Below are positions 28,559-37,290 of a DNA stretch of 64,000 nucleotides, piece by piece (within the stretch, counting starts at the first letter, position 1; each line of letters begins with the position of its first letter). The translations under genes were made by a program, and so were the position numbers. This DNA comes from Pantoea nemavictus. GTDB taxonomy: Bacteria; Pseudomonadota; Gammaproteobacteria; Enterobacterales; Enterobacteriaceae. The notes beneath the pieces are model-generated. The model was given only the letters and a program-made list of their open reading frames with translations, was not told where the DNA came from and searched no databases. Location of the stretch: NCBI RefSeq assembly GCF_037479095.1, contig NZ_JBBGZW010000002.1, positions 806,001 to 870,000 of the forward strand, in the 5' to 3' direction.

Positions 28559-29416
28559 ATGCCAGCCAATAACGATTGGGTTGATTTTCGTCGTGACGAC
28601 GAGACCGGAATTGAGAGCGTGAACGCGCATTTTCGCGGGCACGCTTACGATCCGCACGATCACGATGAACTGCTGGTGGGCGTTACGCAGCAGGGGTTAC
28701 AACGTTTCAACTGCCACCGCGCGCTGCACACCAGCACGCCTGGCCGGGCGATATTGATTGAGCCGGGCGCGGTGCATGATGGGCACGCGCCGGACGCTGA
28801 AGGTTTCACCTATGTAATGCTCTATCTGCCGCAGCGTTGGGTGGCGGAGATGATGCAGCGTCGCGGCTTGGGCGATGTGTCGCAGATTGAAGGCGCTTTC
28901 CGCCACACGCTCACCGACGACGCGCTGCTGGCGAGTACGATTCAGCAAGCGTGGTTTGCGGTGCATCAGGGCGAAGGGCGGCTGGCGCGCGATCAAAGCC
29001 TCGATCATCTACTTACCCTGCTGTCGCGCCATCTGGACACCAAGCCCAGCGTGCAGCACAGCGAAGCCATGCGCCAGATGCAGCTGCTGCGCGACTATCT
29101 GCACGATTTTATGGCGCAGGATATTGGCCTGGATGATCTCTCGCGCCTCTCCGGCATCGATCGTTTTCGTCTCACACGTCAATTCAAACAGGCATTTGGC
29201 CAATCCCCGCACGCCTATCTGGTACGCCTGCGGTTGCGCAGCGCGCGCGCGTTACTGGCGCAGGGTATTGAACCGGTGCAGGTGGCGGCGCAGGTGGGAT
29301 TTGCCGATCAAAGCCATCTTGGCCGCTGGTTTCAGCGTGCCTATCGCATGACGCCCGCCGCCTATCAACGCCAGTGCACAAACGTTCTATACGCTTCCCT
29401 GCCAGCTCTTAGATGA
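28559..29416 (+). CDS. AraC family transcriptional regulator (cupin type)
   Basis: A 285-residue regulator: N-terminal cupin-like AraC_binding domain (GHAYDPHDHDELLVGV and IEPGAVHDGHAP) and C-terminal two-helix-turn-helix domain (LDDLSRLSGIDRFRLTRQF, then AAQVGFADQSHLGRWF). It lies 22 bases after the SLC13 carrier and 35 bases before the DUF2000 gene, all in one direction. This type commonly regulates an adjacent transporter or itself. Confidence 0.9.
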   Translation: MPANNDWVDFRRDDETGIESVNAHFRGHAYDPHDHDELLVGVTQQGLQRFNCHRALHTSTPGRAILIEPGAVHDGHAPDAEGFTYVMLYLPQRWVAEMMQRRGLGDVSQIEGAFRHTLTDDALLASTIQQAWFAVHQGEGRLARDQSLDHLLTLLSRHLDTKPSVQHSEAMRQMQLLRDYLHDFMAQDIGLDDLSRLSGIDRFRLTRQFKQAFGQSPHAYLVRLRLRSARALLAQGIEPVQVAAQVGFADQSHLGRWFQRAYRMTPAAYQRQCTNVLYASLPALR

Positions 29417-29450
29417 TAAGGTTTTTGTTGTCATCGGAGAGTTGTTACAG

Positions 29451-29858
29451 ATGTTTGATACTAAAATCGCCCTGATCGTACGTGATGATTTAGCCACCTG
29501 GCAGCGCCTGAACGTGGTGGCATTTCTCGCCACCGGCGTGGCCTCCGCCGCACCTGAAATGATGGGCGCACCCTATGTTGATGCCAAAGAGCGTCAGTAC
29601 GGCAATATGGCCGGTCAGCCGATGCTTGTGTTTGCCGGTGATTTAGCGGGATTACAGCGCGCGCATCGCCAGGGGCTGGAGCGTGAATTAACCCTCATTC
29701 CGTATGTGGAAGCGATGTTTTCCACCGGGCACGACGCGGCCAACCGCGCAGTGTTTAAGGCGGAGGACGCCGATAATCTGAATCTGGTGGGTATCGCACT
29801 ACGCGGCCCGAAGAAGGCGGTGGATAAGGCGATTAAGGGACTGGCGTTGCACGGTTAG
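29451..29858 (+). CDS. DUF2000 domain-containing protein
   Basis: A 135-residue protein of the DUF2000 family (start MFDTKIALIVRDDL, NVVAFLATGVASA, end LRGPKKAVDKAIKG). The frame is open nine bases earlier at a TTG, but ATG 29451 with CGGAGAG upstream is the natural start. DUF2000 proteins often accompany AraC regulators and have no established reaction; the fold resembles peptidyl-tRNA hydrolase-like proteins. Likely an operon partner of the AraC gene. Confidence 0.85.
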   Translation: MFDTKIALIVRDDLATWQRLNVVAFLATGVASAAPEMMGAPYVDAKERQYGNMAGQPMLVFAGDLAGLQRAHRQGLERELTLIPYVEAMFSTGHDAANRAVFKAEDADNLNLVGIALRGPKKAVDKAIKGLALHG

Positions 29859-29876
29859 TGCGGGGTTTCCCTCACA

Positions 29877-29990
29877 CTAACCCTCTCCCGCAGGCGGGAG
29901 AGGGAACCGAAAGTGCGTTTTAAACGTTTATCACTCGCTCCACCTAATTATTCCCTCTCCCACTTGTGGGAGAGGGCTAAGGTGAGGGCG
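29877..29990. repeat. Pair of palindromic CCCTCTCCC repeats
   Basis: Two hairpin units: CCCTCTCCCGC with GCGGGAGAGGG at 29881-29904 and CCCTCTCCCAC with GTGGGAGAGGG at 29953-29976. A related pair is at 51221-51302. The second unit overlaps the 3' end of the amidase gene and encodes its last residues. Confidence 0.85.
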
Positions 29991-31312
29991 CTTTCTACCC
30001 TCTCCGCCGCGCTGAGCAACAAATCTTCCCGCCCCCGTAACGCTAGCAACTCCAGCCCAATCGGCAAACCCTCTTGACTAAATCCGGCTGGAATGCTGAT
30101 GGCTGGCGCGCCGGTCACCGCTGAAACTAACGCATTGCTGCCTTCCTGCATCTCACCGTGCTTAACCGGCGGATGGCGCACCACCGGATAGGCCAATAGA
30201 TTGATCTGATGCGCAGCGAAGAACTGCGCGAGTTGCTGATAGAGATCGTGCTGGCGCTGTTGCACCACCCGATAATCCTCGCTGTCGGTTCCCGCATGCT
30301 GCGCACGCGAAGTAAATACCGTTTCCAGCTGCGGATGGTAGCGCCTGGAGGCCACCACATCCGTAAGCGTTCGGCACCTGGCCTGTGGTTTATCTGCCAG
30401 CCAGGCCGCCAGCGCTGCAGCAAATTCATAGCCGATGATATTGGCCTCAGCGGCCAGCGTTGCCAGTTGCGGATAACTCACCTCTCGCGGTGCAAAATCG
30501 GCCAGCGCGGCACGCACTGCCTGATTAATCTCATCTTCATCCTGTGCAAAACCTTGCTGCCAGATGCCGATGCGCAGCGGTTCATCGCTTACTGCTAACG
30601 GTTGTTCGCTTAAAATCTCCAACGCTAAACGCAAATCCGCCGCCGAACGCACCAGCGGGCCAGGAATATCCTGGGTTGGCGACAGCGGCACAATGCCTTG
30701 GGTGCTGATGCCGCCGCGCGTCATGCGCAATCCGAACAGATGATTAAACGCCGCCGGAATGCGCACCGATCCAGCGGTATCGCTGCCCATCGCCAGCGGT
30801 ACATAGCCAGCCGCCACCGCCACGGCGGAACCGCTGCTCGATCCGCCCGGTGAACGCCCTGCAACCCACGCGTTGTGGGTAAAGCCGCTCAGTGACGACG
30901 CGCCGGTGATACCCGCCGCCAGCTCATGCATGGCGGTTTTGCCGATCAGAATCGCGCCTGCATCGCGCAGCCGGGTGACAAGTGGCGCATCTTCGCCGGC
31001 AATCACTTCTCGCAGCAGCACCGAACCGGCGCTGGTTGGCCAGCCTTTGACGTCGATATTGTCTTTAATCAGCACCGGAATACCTTCCAGCCGTCGCACC
31101 CGCTCACCGCGCTGGCGACGCGTGTCGCTAGCGTCCGCCGCTGCTAACGCTTCATCGGCAAACAGCCAGGTAATGGCGTTGTAGCGCGGTTGATCCACGT
31201 CGGCAATGCGCTGCAGCGCAAAGGCAGTTAACTGGCGAGCGCTCACCGTGCGTTGCGCTAGCGCCTGCTGTAAGTCGTTGATTGAAGCGGTGAGATAATC
31301 GGCGTATTGCAT
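29948..31312 (-). CDS. Amidase signature family enzyme
   Basis: A 454-residue amidase of the Ser-cisSer-Lys group. The catalytic set is Lys83 (VLIKDNID), Ser158 (PGGSSSGS) and nucleophile Ser182 (DTAGSVRIP), with the canonical 24-residue spacing. GGAGG lies nine bases before the ATG at 31312, which is five bases past the end of the lactonase-like gene; a longer frame to 31363 overlaps that gene and is rejected. The last dozen residues (LTLALSHKWERE) come from a palindromic repeat. Substrate unknown; it forms an operon with 31317-32138. Confidence 0.88.
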   Translation of the reverse strand: MQYADYLTASINDLQQALAQRTVSARQLTAFALQRIADVDQPRYNAITWLFADEALAAADASDTRRQRGERVRRLEGIPVLIKDNIDVKGWPTSAGSVLLREVIAGEDAPLVTRLRDAGAILIGKTAMHELAAGITGASSLSGFTHNAWVAGRSPGGSSSGSAVAVAAGYVPLAMGSDTAGSVRIPAAFNHLFGLRMTRGGISTQGIVPLSPTQDIPGPLVRSAADLRLALEILSEQPLAVSDEPLRIGIWQQGFAQDEDEINQAVRAALADFAPREVSYPQLATLAAEANIIGYEFAAALAAWLADKPQARCRTLTDVVASRRYHPQLETVFTSRAQHAGTDSEDYRVVQQRQHDLYQQLAQFFAAHQINLLAYPVVRHPPVKHGEMQEGSNALVSAVTGAPAISIPAGFSQEGLPIGLELLALRGREDLLLSAAERVESALTLALSHKWERE

Positions 31313-31316
31313 CAGG

Positions 31317-32138
31317 TTAAACCTCCAGCGGAATCCATTGCCCGTCGCGCGTGACGCGTCCACACGAGCTGCCAGTAAAGTGGGTGCTGAACCAGATTGC
31401 CTGATGTTGTGCGCACCAGTCCATCACGCGTTGACGCGAAGTAACGGCCAGCGCTTTATCTTCACAAAACAGTGAGTTCCAGTGCGGATACTGGAACTGA
31501 ATCGGATTGTGCATCACATCGCCAGCAAAAATGGCGCACTCGCCGGCACTCTCCAGCTCAATCGACGCATGATCGCCGCTGTGCCCCGGCGTGGAGAGAT
31601 AACGCAGCACGCCAGCAAACAGCGGCGAATTCAACACGTCGATGCTCTCCAGTTGCCCGCTCTCGATCAGCGGCAGAAGGCTGTCGCGATAAAGTTCCTG
31701 AGTTGCCGGATGGTGCTGGCAATGCGTCAGTTCCCGTGCCGAGCAGATATAGCGCGCATTGGGAAACATCGGAGTCCATTGGCCATCTTTTAGATGCGTA
31801 TTCCAGCCGACATGATCGGTATGAATATGCGTCATCAGCACCAGCGTCACTTCTGCCGGATCGACACCCGCCTGCGCCAGGTTTTCTGCATACGGCGTAT
31901 TGAGCTGATGAAACAGCGGCTTGTTATCGCGATGGCGTCCGTTGCCGGTCGCGGTATCGATAATGATGGTCTGTTCAGCGTGGCGCACCACCCAGCTGTG
32001 GATCGATATTTCCGCTGGCTGCTGAGCCAGTTCATCACGCATTTCCGCCCGATGCGGCGTAAACAGCACGCCCATTGGCAAGGACGCGGTTTGTTCGCTC
32101 ACTTTGGTAATCAGGCAATCGCCAACGCGAATCGTCAT
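31317..32138 (-). CDS. MBL-fold metallo-hydrolase, AHL-lactonase-like
   Basis: A 273-residue metallo-beta-lactamase-fold protein. The dinuclear zinc motif HxHxDH is His104-Ile-His106-Thr-Asp108-His109 followed by VGWN, with distal ligands likely in STPGHSGDH and FAGDVMHN. That pattern matches the N-acyl-homoserine-lactone lactonase (AttM/AiiA-like) branch, although many members hydrolyse other esters or lactones. Directly upstream of the amidase and divergent from a LysR gene. Quorum quenching is only a possibility. Confidence 0.82.
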   Translation of the reverse strand: MTIRVGDCLITKVSEQTASLPMGVLFTPHRAEMRDELAQQPAEISIHSWVVRHAEQTIIIDTATGNGRHRDNKPLFHQLNTPYAENLAQAGVDPAEVTLVLMTHIHTDHVGWNTHLKDGQWTPMFPNARYICSARELTHCQHHPATQELYRDSLLPLIESGQLESIDVLNSPLFAGVLRYLSTPGHSGDHASIELESAGECAIFAGDVMHNPIQFQYPHWNSLFCEDKALAVTSRQRVMDWCAQHQAIWFSTHFTGSSCGRVTRDGQWIPLEV

Positions 32139-32219
32139 CAGGTGCTCCTTATGGTTTGGTATCAGCGAAGAAGCCTTACTATACTGACGGTACTAACATT
32201 ATTTAAATTGATTAAAATC

Positions 32220-33158
32220 ATGCAAAGCATCAATGAAAATGATTTCAGCCGCATCGACCTGAATTTGCTGGTGGTATTGCTGGTGATGTTTGAAGTGCGC
32301 AGCGTCACGCAGGCGGCACATCGGCTCTATCTGGGACAGCCAGCGGTCAGCGCGGCACTGAAACGACTGCGTGAAATGTTTGACGATCCGCTGTTTGTGC
32401 GCGCTTCAAATGGCATGACGCCGACGCCGCGAGCTGAGCAACTGGTGCAGCAGTTTGCGCCGTTGATGCAGGATCTGCATCGCGTGATCTTCACCCAGCA
32501 GCCGTTTAATGCCGCGCAGGATAGCCACAGTTTTCGTATCGGCATGAGCGATTGGCTGGAGCATTGGCTGATGCCGGATCTGCTGGCTGAGCTGGCGCGC
32601 GTAGCGCCGAATATTGAGGTGAAAGTGATAGCCGCCGATCCGTGGCAGGCGGTGCCGTTAATGGAGCAGCAGCAGGCCGATGTGGCGATCGCGGTAGGTA
32701 ATGAAACCAGCCGCGATCTCACGCGAGAGAAGATCCTGCGTGCCGGTTTCAGCACCCTGTGGGATCGCCAGCAAATTTCCTTAAATGCACCGCTGACGCT
32801 AGAGCAGTTTGTTCGCTACCAGCATGCGCTGGTGTCGTATCGTGGCGTGAGCGAAAGCGCGCTGGATCGCCAGTTGCAGCAGCAGGGTTTAACGCGACGC
32901 GTGCGCTATGTCACACCGAATTTTTCCTCGTTACCGCTGCTGTTAAAACGCCTGCCGCTGTTTGCCACGGTGCCGCAAGGATTGGTGGAATCCTGGCGTG
33001 AGCTGTATGACCTGAACGCTGCGCCGGTGCCGGTCAGCATGCCGGATTATGAGGTTTCGCTGCTGTGGCACAACGCGCGCAGCGAAGATGCCGCCAATTG
33101 CTGGCTGCGGGACATGCTGCGCAGATTGATACAGCGTAAAACACCGCACCTAACGTAG
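32220..33158 (+). CDS. LysR family transcriptional regulator
   Basis: A 312-residue LysR-type regulator beginning MQSINENDFSRIDLN, with the DNA-binding helix-turn-helix (SVTQAAHRLYLGQPAVSAALKRL by position, around residues 29-51) and NodD/LeuO-like effector domain. The longer frame from 31794 runs antisense through the lactonase gene and is rejected. It is divergent from the lactonase-amidase operon (81 bases apart) and is its likely regulator. No strong ribosome site is evident at the chosen ATG. Confidence 0.87.
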   Translation: MQSINENDFSRIDLNLLVVLLVMFEVRSVTQAAHRLYLGQPAVSAALKRLREMFDDPLFVRASNGMTPTPRAEQLVQQFAPLMQDLHRVIFTQQPFNAAQDSHSFRIGMSDWLEHWLMPDLLAELARVAPNIEVKVIAADPWQAVPLMEQQQADVAIAVGNETSRDLTREKILRAGFSTLWDRQQISLNAPLTLEQFVRYQHALVSYRGVSESALDRQLQQQGLTRRVRYVTPNFSSLPLLLKRLPLFATVPQGLVESWRELYDLNAAPVPVSMPDYEVSLLWHNARSEDAANCWLRDMLRRLIQRKTPHLT

Positions 33159-33184
33159 CGGCGCCATTCATGGCGACCAGCTGA

Positions 33185-33877
33185 TCACCACGGCACCACG
33201 CGGCCCAGATAATCCAGATAATGAATCCCGCGCCGCCCGGCGTAGCTTTCCATGGTATTAAGCAGATTTGGGATGCTCTCCTCAATCGTCAAGCGTGCTT
33301 CCGGTCCGCCCATGTCGGTGCGTACCCAACCCGGCGCCATCAGCAACAGCGTACGATCGTCGGCGCTCCGCGCGGCGAAGCTGCGCATCAACATATTCAG
33401 CGCCGCTTTACTGCCGCGATACACTTCGTAATTGCCGTTAGTGTTGTTGGTCAAACTGCCCTGGCCGGATGACATCACCGCGATGGTGCCAGTGGCGCTG
33501 ACACGATCTTTAAAGGTCTCAATCACGCGCAGTGGACTCAGCGCGTTAGTCACCATGACGCGGATGAACTCCTCGGTTGACACATCAGCGATGGTTTCGC
33601 GGTCGTCATTTTTTACCCCGGCGTTGACGAACAGCATATCGAACTGCCGATCCGCCAGCCGCGTGTGCAACGCTTTCACCTGTTCAGGTTGATTGATGTC
33701 CACGCTTTCCACCGTCAACAGCTGCGGGAAGCGCTGTGCCAGGTGTTGCAGGTTTGCAGTTGAGTTTTCACGTCCGGTGGCGACCACCTGATACCCGCGC
33801 TGGAGCAGGGTTTCCGCCAGCGCCAAACCCAGTCCGCGTGAAGCGCCAATCAGTAATACGCGTGTTGCTTCGCTCAT
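33185..33877 (-). CDS. SDR family NAD(P)-dependent oxidoreductase
   Basis: A 230-residue short-chain dehydrogenase with cofactor motif GASRGLGLA at residues 11-19, NAGVKND about residue 84 and a Tyr-x3-Lys pair (YRGSKAALN). The ATG at 33877 has AAGGAGAG upstream; the longer frame is rejected. It is divergent from the LysR gene at 34012. The family includes csgA/CDS-like reductases, but the substrate is unknown. Confidence 0.88.
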   Translation of the reverse strand: MSEATRVLLIGASRGLGLALAETLLQRGYQVVATGRENSTANLQHLAQRFPQLLTVESVDINQPEQVKALHTRLADRQFDMLFVNAGVKNDDRETIADVSTEEFIRVMVTNALSPLRVIETFKDRVSATGTIAVMSSGQGSLTNNTNGNYEVYRGSKAALNMLMRSFAARSADDRTLLLMAPGWVRTDMGGPEARLTIEESIPNLLNTMESYAGRRGIHYLDYLGRVVPW

Positions 33878-34011
33878 GGAGCTCTCCTTTGTGTAGATGC
33901 GATGCAAAGAGTGTAGCGTCGGGTGAGGGCAGGCGGAATACGCAGCATCTACATTGATAACCTGCAGCAAACGCCTTGTCACCTGGCCATGAATCAGCGA
34001 GGATAGCGCGC

Positions 34012-34947
34012 ATGAATAATGCCGATTTAAACCTGTTAATTGCCCTGGATGCGCTGTTGATTGAAGGCAGCGTGATTGGCGCAGCGCGTCGTCTGGGCCT
34101 GAGCGAATCGGCGATGAGCCGCACGCTTGGGCGCTTACGCGCCACCACTGGCGATGCGCTATTAGTGCGTGCCGGGCGTCAGATGGTGCTGACGCCTTAT
34201 GCCGAAGCCATTCGTGAGCGCACCCATCACACGGTAGGTGAAGCGCGGGCAGTGTTAAGCCCGACGGCGCAGTCGCTGGATTTGCGCCAGTTAGATCGTT
34301 GTTTCACGCTGCGCACCAATGAAGGATTTGTCGAAGCCTTCGGCGGCGCGCTGATCGCCGCCGTGGCCGAACAAGCGCCGCAGGCGTGGCTAAGTTTTGT
34401 GCCGAAGCCGGAAAAAAGCGCGCGCGACTTGCGTGAAGGCAATATCGATCTGGAGATTGGTGTGCTGGGCAATATGGGTCCGGAGATTCGCTTGCAGGCG
34501 CTGTTTCGCGATGGCTTTGTTGGCGTGGTGCGTGCCGGACATGCGCTCACGCAACAGCTGGATATCGCGCAGTTTGCGGCCTTTGGTCATATTGTGGCGT
34601 CACGCCGGGGTGAGCTGGGCGGGCCGATTCATGATGCGCTGCTGCAGGCCGGCTTAACGCGCAAGGTGGCGACGGTGGTGCCCGCATTTTCAACGGCGGT
34701 GGCGCTTGCGCAGGAATCGGATCTTGTCGCGCTGGTGCCGCGTTCACTGTTTCTTCATCATCCATTGATCAAAAACAGTCACAGGTTAGCGATGTTTGAA
34801 CTGCCGTTCCCGACGCCAGAAATGACGGTGTCACAACTGTGGCATCCCAGGCTGGAAAATGACGCCGCACATCGTTGGCTGCGCGGTGTAGTAAAATGTG
34901 TTTGTCAGCCGCCGCGCACCGAACCGCGCCACACCACATCGGCCTGA
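34012..34947 (+). CDS. LysR family transcriptional regulator
   Basis: A 311-residue LysR-type protein starting MNNADLNLLIALDALLIEGS, a start style common in the NodD/PcpR group, with HTH in residues 18-40. GAGGATAG precedes the ATG. It is divergent from the SDR at 33877 (134 bases), the likely target. Its 3' end overlaps the convergent LacI gene by 43 bases, so the two mRNAs are complementary there. Confidence 0.88.
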   Translation: MNNADLNLLIALDALLIEGSVIGAARRLGLSESAMSRTLGRLRATTGDALLVRAGRQMVLTPYAEAIRERTHHTVGEARAVLSPTAQSLDLRQLDRCFTLRTNEGFVEAFGGALIAAVAEQAPQAWLSFVPKPEKSARDLREGNIDLEIGVLGNMGPEIRLQALFRDGFVGVVRAGHALTQQLDIAQFAAFGHIVASRRGELGGPIHDALLQAGLTRKVATVVPAFSTAVALAQESDLVALVPRSLFLHHPLIKNSHRLAMFELPFPTPEMTVSQLWHPRLENDAAHRWLRGVVKCVCQPPRTEPRHTTSA

Positions 34948-35939
34948 TACAGCAGGCTGTCGTGCTGCTGTTCACCTTGTGGCGTGAAGCCGGTGTCGTC
35001 CTGCTCGGTTTGTATCAACCATTTCACCGCGTCCTGGGCGAACTGCTCTACCGGCTGGGCAAAGGTGGTGAGATTATAAGATGACCAGCCAGCCTGGGCG
35101 ATGTTGTCATAGCCGATCAAACAGAGGTCTTGCGGCACGCGCAGCGCAAAGCGGTGCCGCGCTTCATCCATAAATCCGCAGGCCACCAAATCAGTCACGC
35201 AGAACACGCCATCTGGACGTTGATGACGCGTCAGTAAGCGGTGCGCCAGAATTTGCCCGCTCTCGTAGGAGGTGGTGCCAAAGCGCTCCACCGTCACGCT
35301 TAAACCAGCGCGTTCCGCCGCCGTGACAAAGGTGGCTTCACGTTTTTTCAGGCTCGGCGTGCCCGCCAGCGAGTTGGCGAACGCCAGATGCTGACAACCG
35401 GCGCGCTGAAACGCCATCACCGCGGTTTGTGCGGCACTCTCCGCATCAAGATTGATGCTGAGCGAGCCAGGTAGGGCTTCGTCACGGTTGATAAGAATGA
35501 TGCGCTGGCCATGTTTGTAGCACTGGCGCGTGATGGTGCGATCCGGCATGCCAGAAAGGATGATCGAAGCATCGGCGCGGAAATTAATCGCCTGCTGCAG
35601 CGCCGCTGAAACGCTGTTATCCGAGCGGTCGGTGTTGATCAGCATCGCCACTTTGCCCGCTTCTTGTAAAAATTGCGTCAGCCAGCGCACCAGACTGGCG
35701 CGATACGGCGTGGCGATTTCCGAGACGATCAGGCAGACAATACTGCTGCGGTTACGCACCAGCCCGCGCGCCAGATGATTGACGTGATAGCCCAGCTCTT
35801 CCGCCGCCTTCATCACGCGTTCACGCGTCGCCGGCGACACGCTGGCACCCGGCGTAAACGCGCGCGATACCGCCGAGCGCGAAACGCCGGCACGATCGGC
35901 CACATCCTGCGCGCTCACCACCGCTTTCTCATACTGCAT
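34905..35939 (-). CDS. LacI family transcriptional regulator
   Basis: A 344-residue LacI-type repressor: N-terminal helix-turn-helix (SAQDVADRAGVSRSAVSRAF, about residues 9-28) with hinge (YHVNHLARGLVRNRS), then a periplasmic-binding-fold effector domain. A longer frame to 36122 runs into the intergenic promoter region; the ATG at 35939 starts before the HTH at the usual distance. It is divergent from the afuA-like gene, and two TTGCA-N6-TGCAA sites lie between. A sugar or sugar phosphate effector is likely. Confidence 0.9.
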   Translation of the reverse strand: MQYEKAVVSAQDVADRAGVSRSAVSRAFTPGASVSPATRERVMKAAEELGYHVNHLARGLVRNRSSIVCLIVSEIATPYRASLVRWLTQFLQEAGKVAMLINTDRSDNSVSAALQQAINFRADASIILSGMPDRTITRQCYKHGQRIILINRDEALPGSLSINLDAESAAQTAVMAFQRAGCQHLAFANSLAGTPSLKKREATFVTAAERAGLSVTVERFGTTSYESGQILAHRLLTRHQRPDGVFCVTDLVACGFMDEARHRFALRVPQDLCLIGYDNIAQAGWSSYNLTTFAQPVEQFAQDAVKWLIQTEQDDTGFTPQGEQQHDSLLYQADVVWRGSVRGG

Positions 35940-35984
35940 GCTCCACACCTCTTCACATTCTGGCTGAACAGAGTCTGCCTGAGA

Positions 35985-36000
35985 TTGCAAAGCTGTGCAA
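35985..36000. promoter_or_regulatory. Candidate LacI-family operator, TTGCA-N6-TGCAA, site 1
   Basis: TTGCAAAGCTGTGCAA is a 16-base inverted repeat 46 bases upstream of the LacI start. It shares half sites and spacing with 36094-36109, consistent with repressor binding at both divergent promoters. Inferred from symmetry and position. Confidence 0.5.
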
Positions 36001-36063
36001 ACAGCTTGAGATCTCATTTGTTGCATTTTTGTGACATTGCCTGACATTTGCGCACTGTGGTGT

Positions 36064-36092
36064 TTGACAGGACAATTCTTGTTCATTACTAC
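36064..36092 (+). promoter_or_regulatory. Probable sigma-70 promoter of the afu-like operon
   Basis: TTGACA at 36064-36069 and TACTAC at 36087-36092 are 17 bases apart. The predicted start, near 36099, falls inside the operator at 36094-36109, which is the classical position for repression. Confidence 0.55.
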
Positions 36093-36093
36093 T

Positions 36094-36109
36094 TTGCACA
36101 CACGTGCAA
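36094..36109. promoter_or_regulatory. Candidate LacI-family operator, TTGCA-N6-TGCAA, site 2
   Basis: TTGCACACACGTGCAA has the same 16-base architecture as the site at 35985-36000 and here the symmetric arms extend to six bases. It overlaps the predicted transcription start of the transporter operon. Confidence 0.55.
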
Positions 36110-36155
36110 GAAAAGGTGCCAATGAAGCACCAACCCTACAATCCAGGAGAACACT

Positions 36156-37184
36156 ATGCGAGTCACCTCAATGGCCATCGCGCTATCCCTCTGCTGCAGT
36201 GCACTGCCGTTTGCCGCCTCGGCAGCGGGCAACTTAAATATGGTCTGTTCCGCCGACGTGGTGGTGTGCGAACACATGACCAACATCTTCAGCAAGGCGC
36301 ATCCGGATATTAAAGTCAGCATGGTGCGACTCTCAGCAGGCGAAGCCTATGCACGTCTACGCAGTGAAGCGCGCAATCCACGCACCGATATCTGGTGGGC
36401 CGGTACCGGCGATCCGCATATGCAGGCGGCGGAAGAGGGGCTGACGCAGGTGTACAAATCGCCGTTGCTCGATCAGCAGCAGGATTGGGCGCAGAAGCAG
36501 GCGGAAAACTCCGGCTATCGCACGGTAGGCATCTACGCCGGTGCGCTCGGTTGGGGTTACAACACCAAGCTGCTGGCATCGAAAAAGCTGAAAGAACCGA
36601 AATGCTGGGCCGATCTGCTGGATCCCAGCTTCAAAGGTGAAATCCAGATCGCTAACCCGAACTCCTCCGGCACGGCCTACAACACGCTGGCCACGCTGGT
36701 GCAGATCATGGGCGAAGATAAAGCCTTCGATTATCTGAAGAAGCTCAATGCCAACATTTCGCAGTACACCAAATCCGGTTCCGCCCCGGTGAAATCCGCC
36801 GCGCGTGGCGAAACCACCGTCGGCATCGTGTTTATGCATGATGCGGTGGCGATGGAGGTGGATGGTTTCCCGATCAAGACCGTCGCGCCGTGCGAAGGCA
36901 CCGGCTATGAAATTGGCTCGATGTCGATTGTGAAAGGGGCACGCAACCTGGCGAATGCCAAAGTTTGGTATGACTGGGCGCTGAGCGCCGAAGCGCAATC
37001 GCACATGAAAGAGGCTAAATCCTTCCAGCTGCCGTCGAACCGCAACGCGGAGATTTCAGAGTACGCGCCGCGTTTCGAGAACATCAAACTGATCGATTAC
37101 GACTTCAAAACCTACGGCGATTCGGCAAAACGCAAAGCGCTGCTGGGACGTTGGGATAAAGAGATCGGCGCTAGCGCGCAGTGA
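36156..37184 (+). CDS. afuA: ABC transporter binding protein, AfuA type (sugar phosphate likely)
   Basis: A 342-residue periplasmic binding protein; signal peptide residues 1-23 (ends AASA), RBS AGGAG six bases before the ATG. It belongs to the group annotated as Fe(III)-binding. AfuA proteins of Actinobacillus and Citrobacter were shown to bind hexose phosphates; from memory, the ligand residues reported there are His205, Asp206 and Glu229. Here His228, Asp229 and Glu252 become exactly 205, 206 and 229 after removing a 23-residue signal. With a LacI regulator and an inositol-monophosphatase-like gene, a sugar-phosphate substrate is more likely than iron. Confidence 0.82.
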   Translation: MRVTSMAIALSLCCSALPFAASAAGNLNMVCSADVVVCEHMTNIFSKAHPDIKVSMVRLSAGEAYARLRSEARNPRTDIWWAGTGDPHMQAAEEGLTQVYKSPLLDQQQDWAQKQAENSGYRTVGIYAGALGWGYNTKLLASKKLKEPKCWADLLDPSFKGEIQIANPNSSGTAYNTLATLVQIMGEDKAFDYLKKLNANISQYTKSGSAPVKSAARGETTVGIVFMHDAVAMEVDGFPIKTVAPCEGTGYEIGSMSIVKGARNLANAKVWYDWALSAEAQSHMKEAKSFQLPSNRNAEISEYAPRFENIKLIDYDFKTYGDSAKRKALLGRWDKEIGASAQ

Positions 37185-37199
37185 TGATTTGCAGACATC

Positions 37200-37255
37200 G
37201 TAGCGGCGCAATTCATTGCGCGCCGTTAAAACCGCGCGATAAATCGCGCCGCTAC
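37200..37255. repeat. Palindromic intergenic repeat (GTAGCGGCGC family)
   Basis: Arms starting GTAGCGGCGCAATTCATTGC and ending AAATCGCGCCGCTAC form an imperfect hairpin between afuA- and afuB-like genes. On the minus strand, 37198-37211 reads TTGCGCCGCTACGA, the full target predicted for the IS110 bridge RNA at 56183. Confidence 0.85.
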
Positions 37256-37290
37256 GGATACGTGCACGCAATGACACTTTGGGGGAATGC

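Noticed and set aside
29877..29990. Palindromic repeat pairs as a CRISPR array
   Set aside because: Units are hairpins in pairs without regular spacers or cas genes.
31794..32219. Upstream extension of the LysR gene
   Set aside because: This stretch runs antisense through the lactonase-like gene; the LysR start is at 32220.
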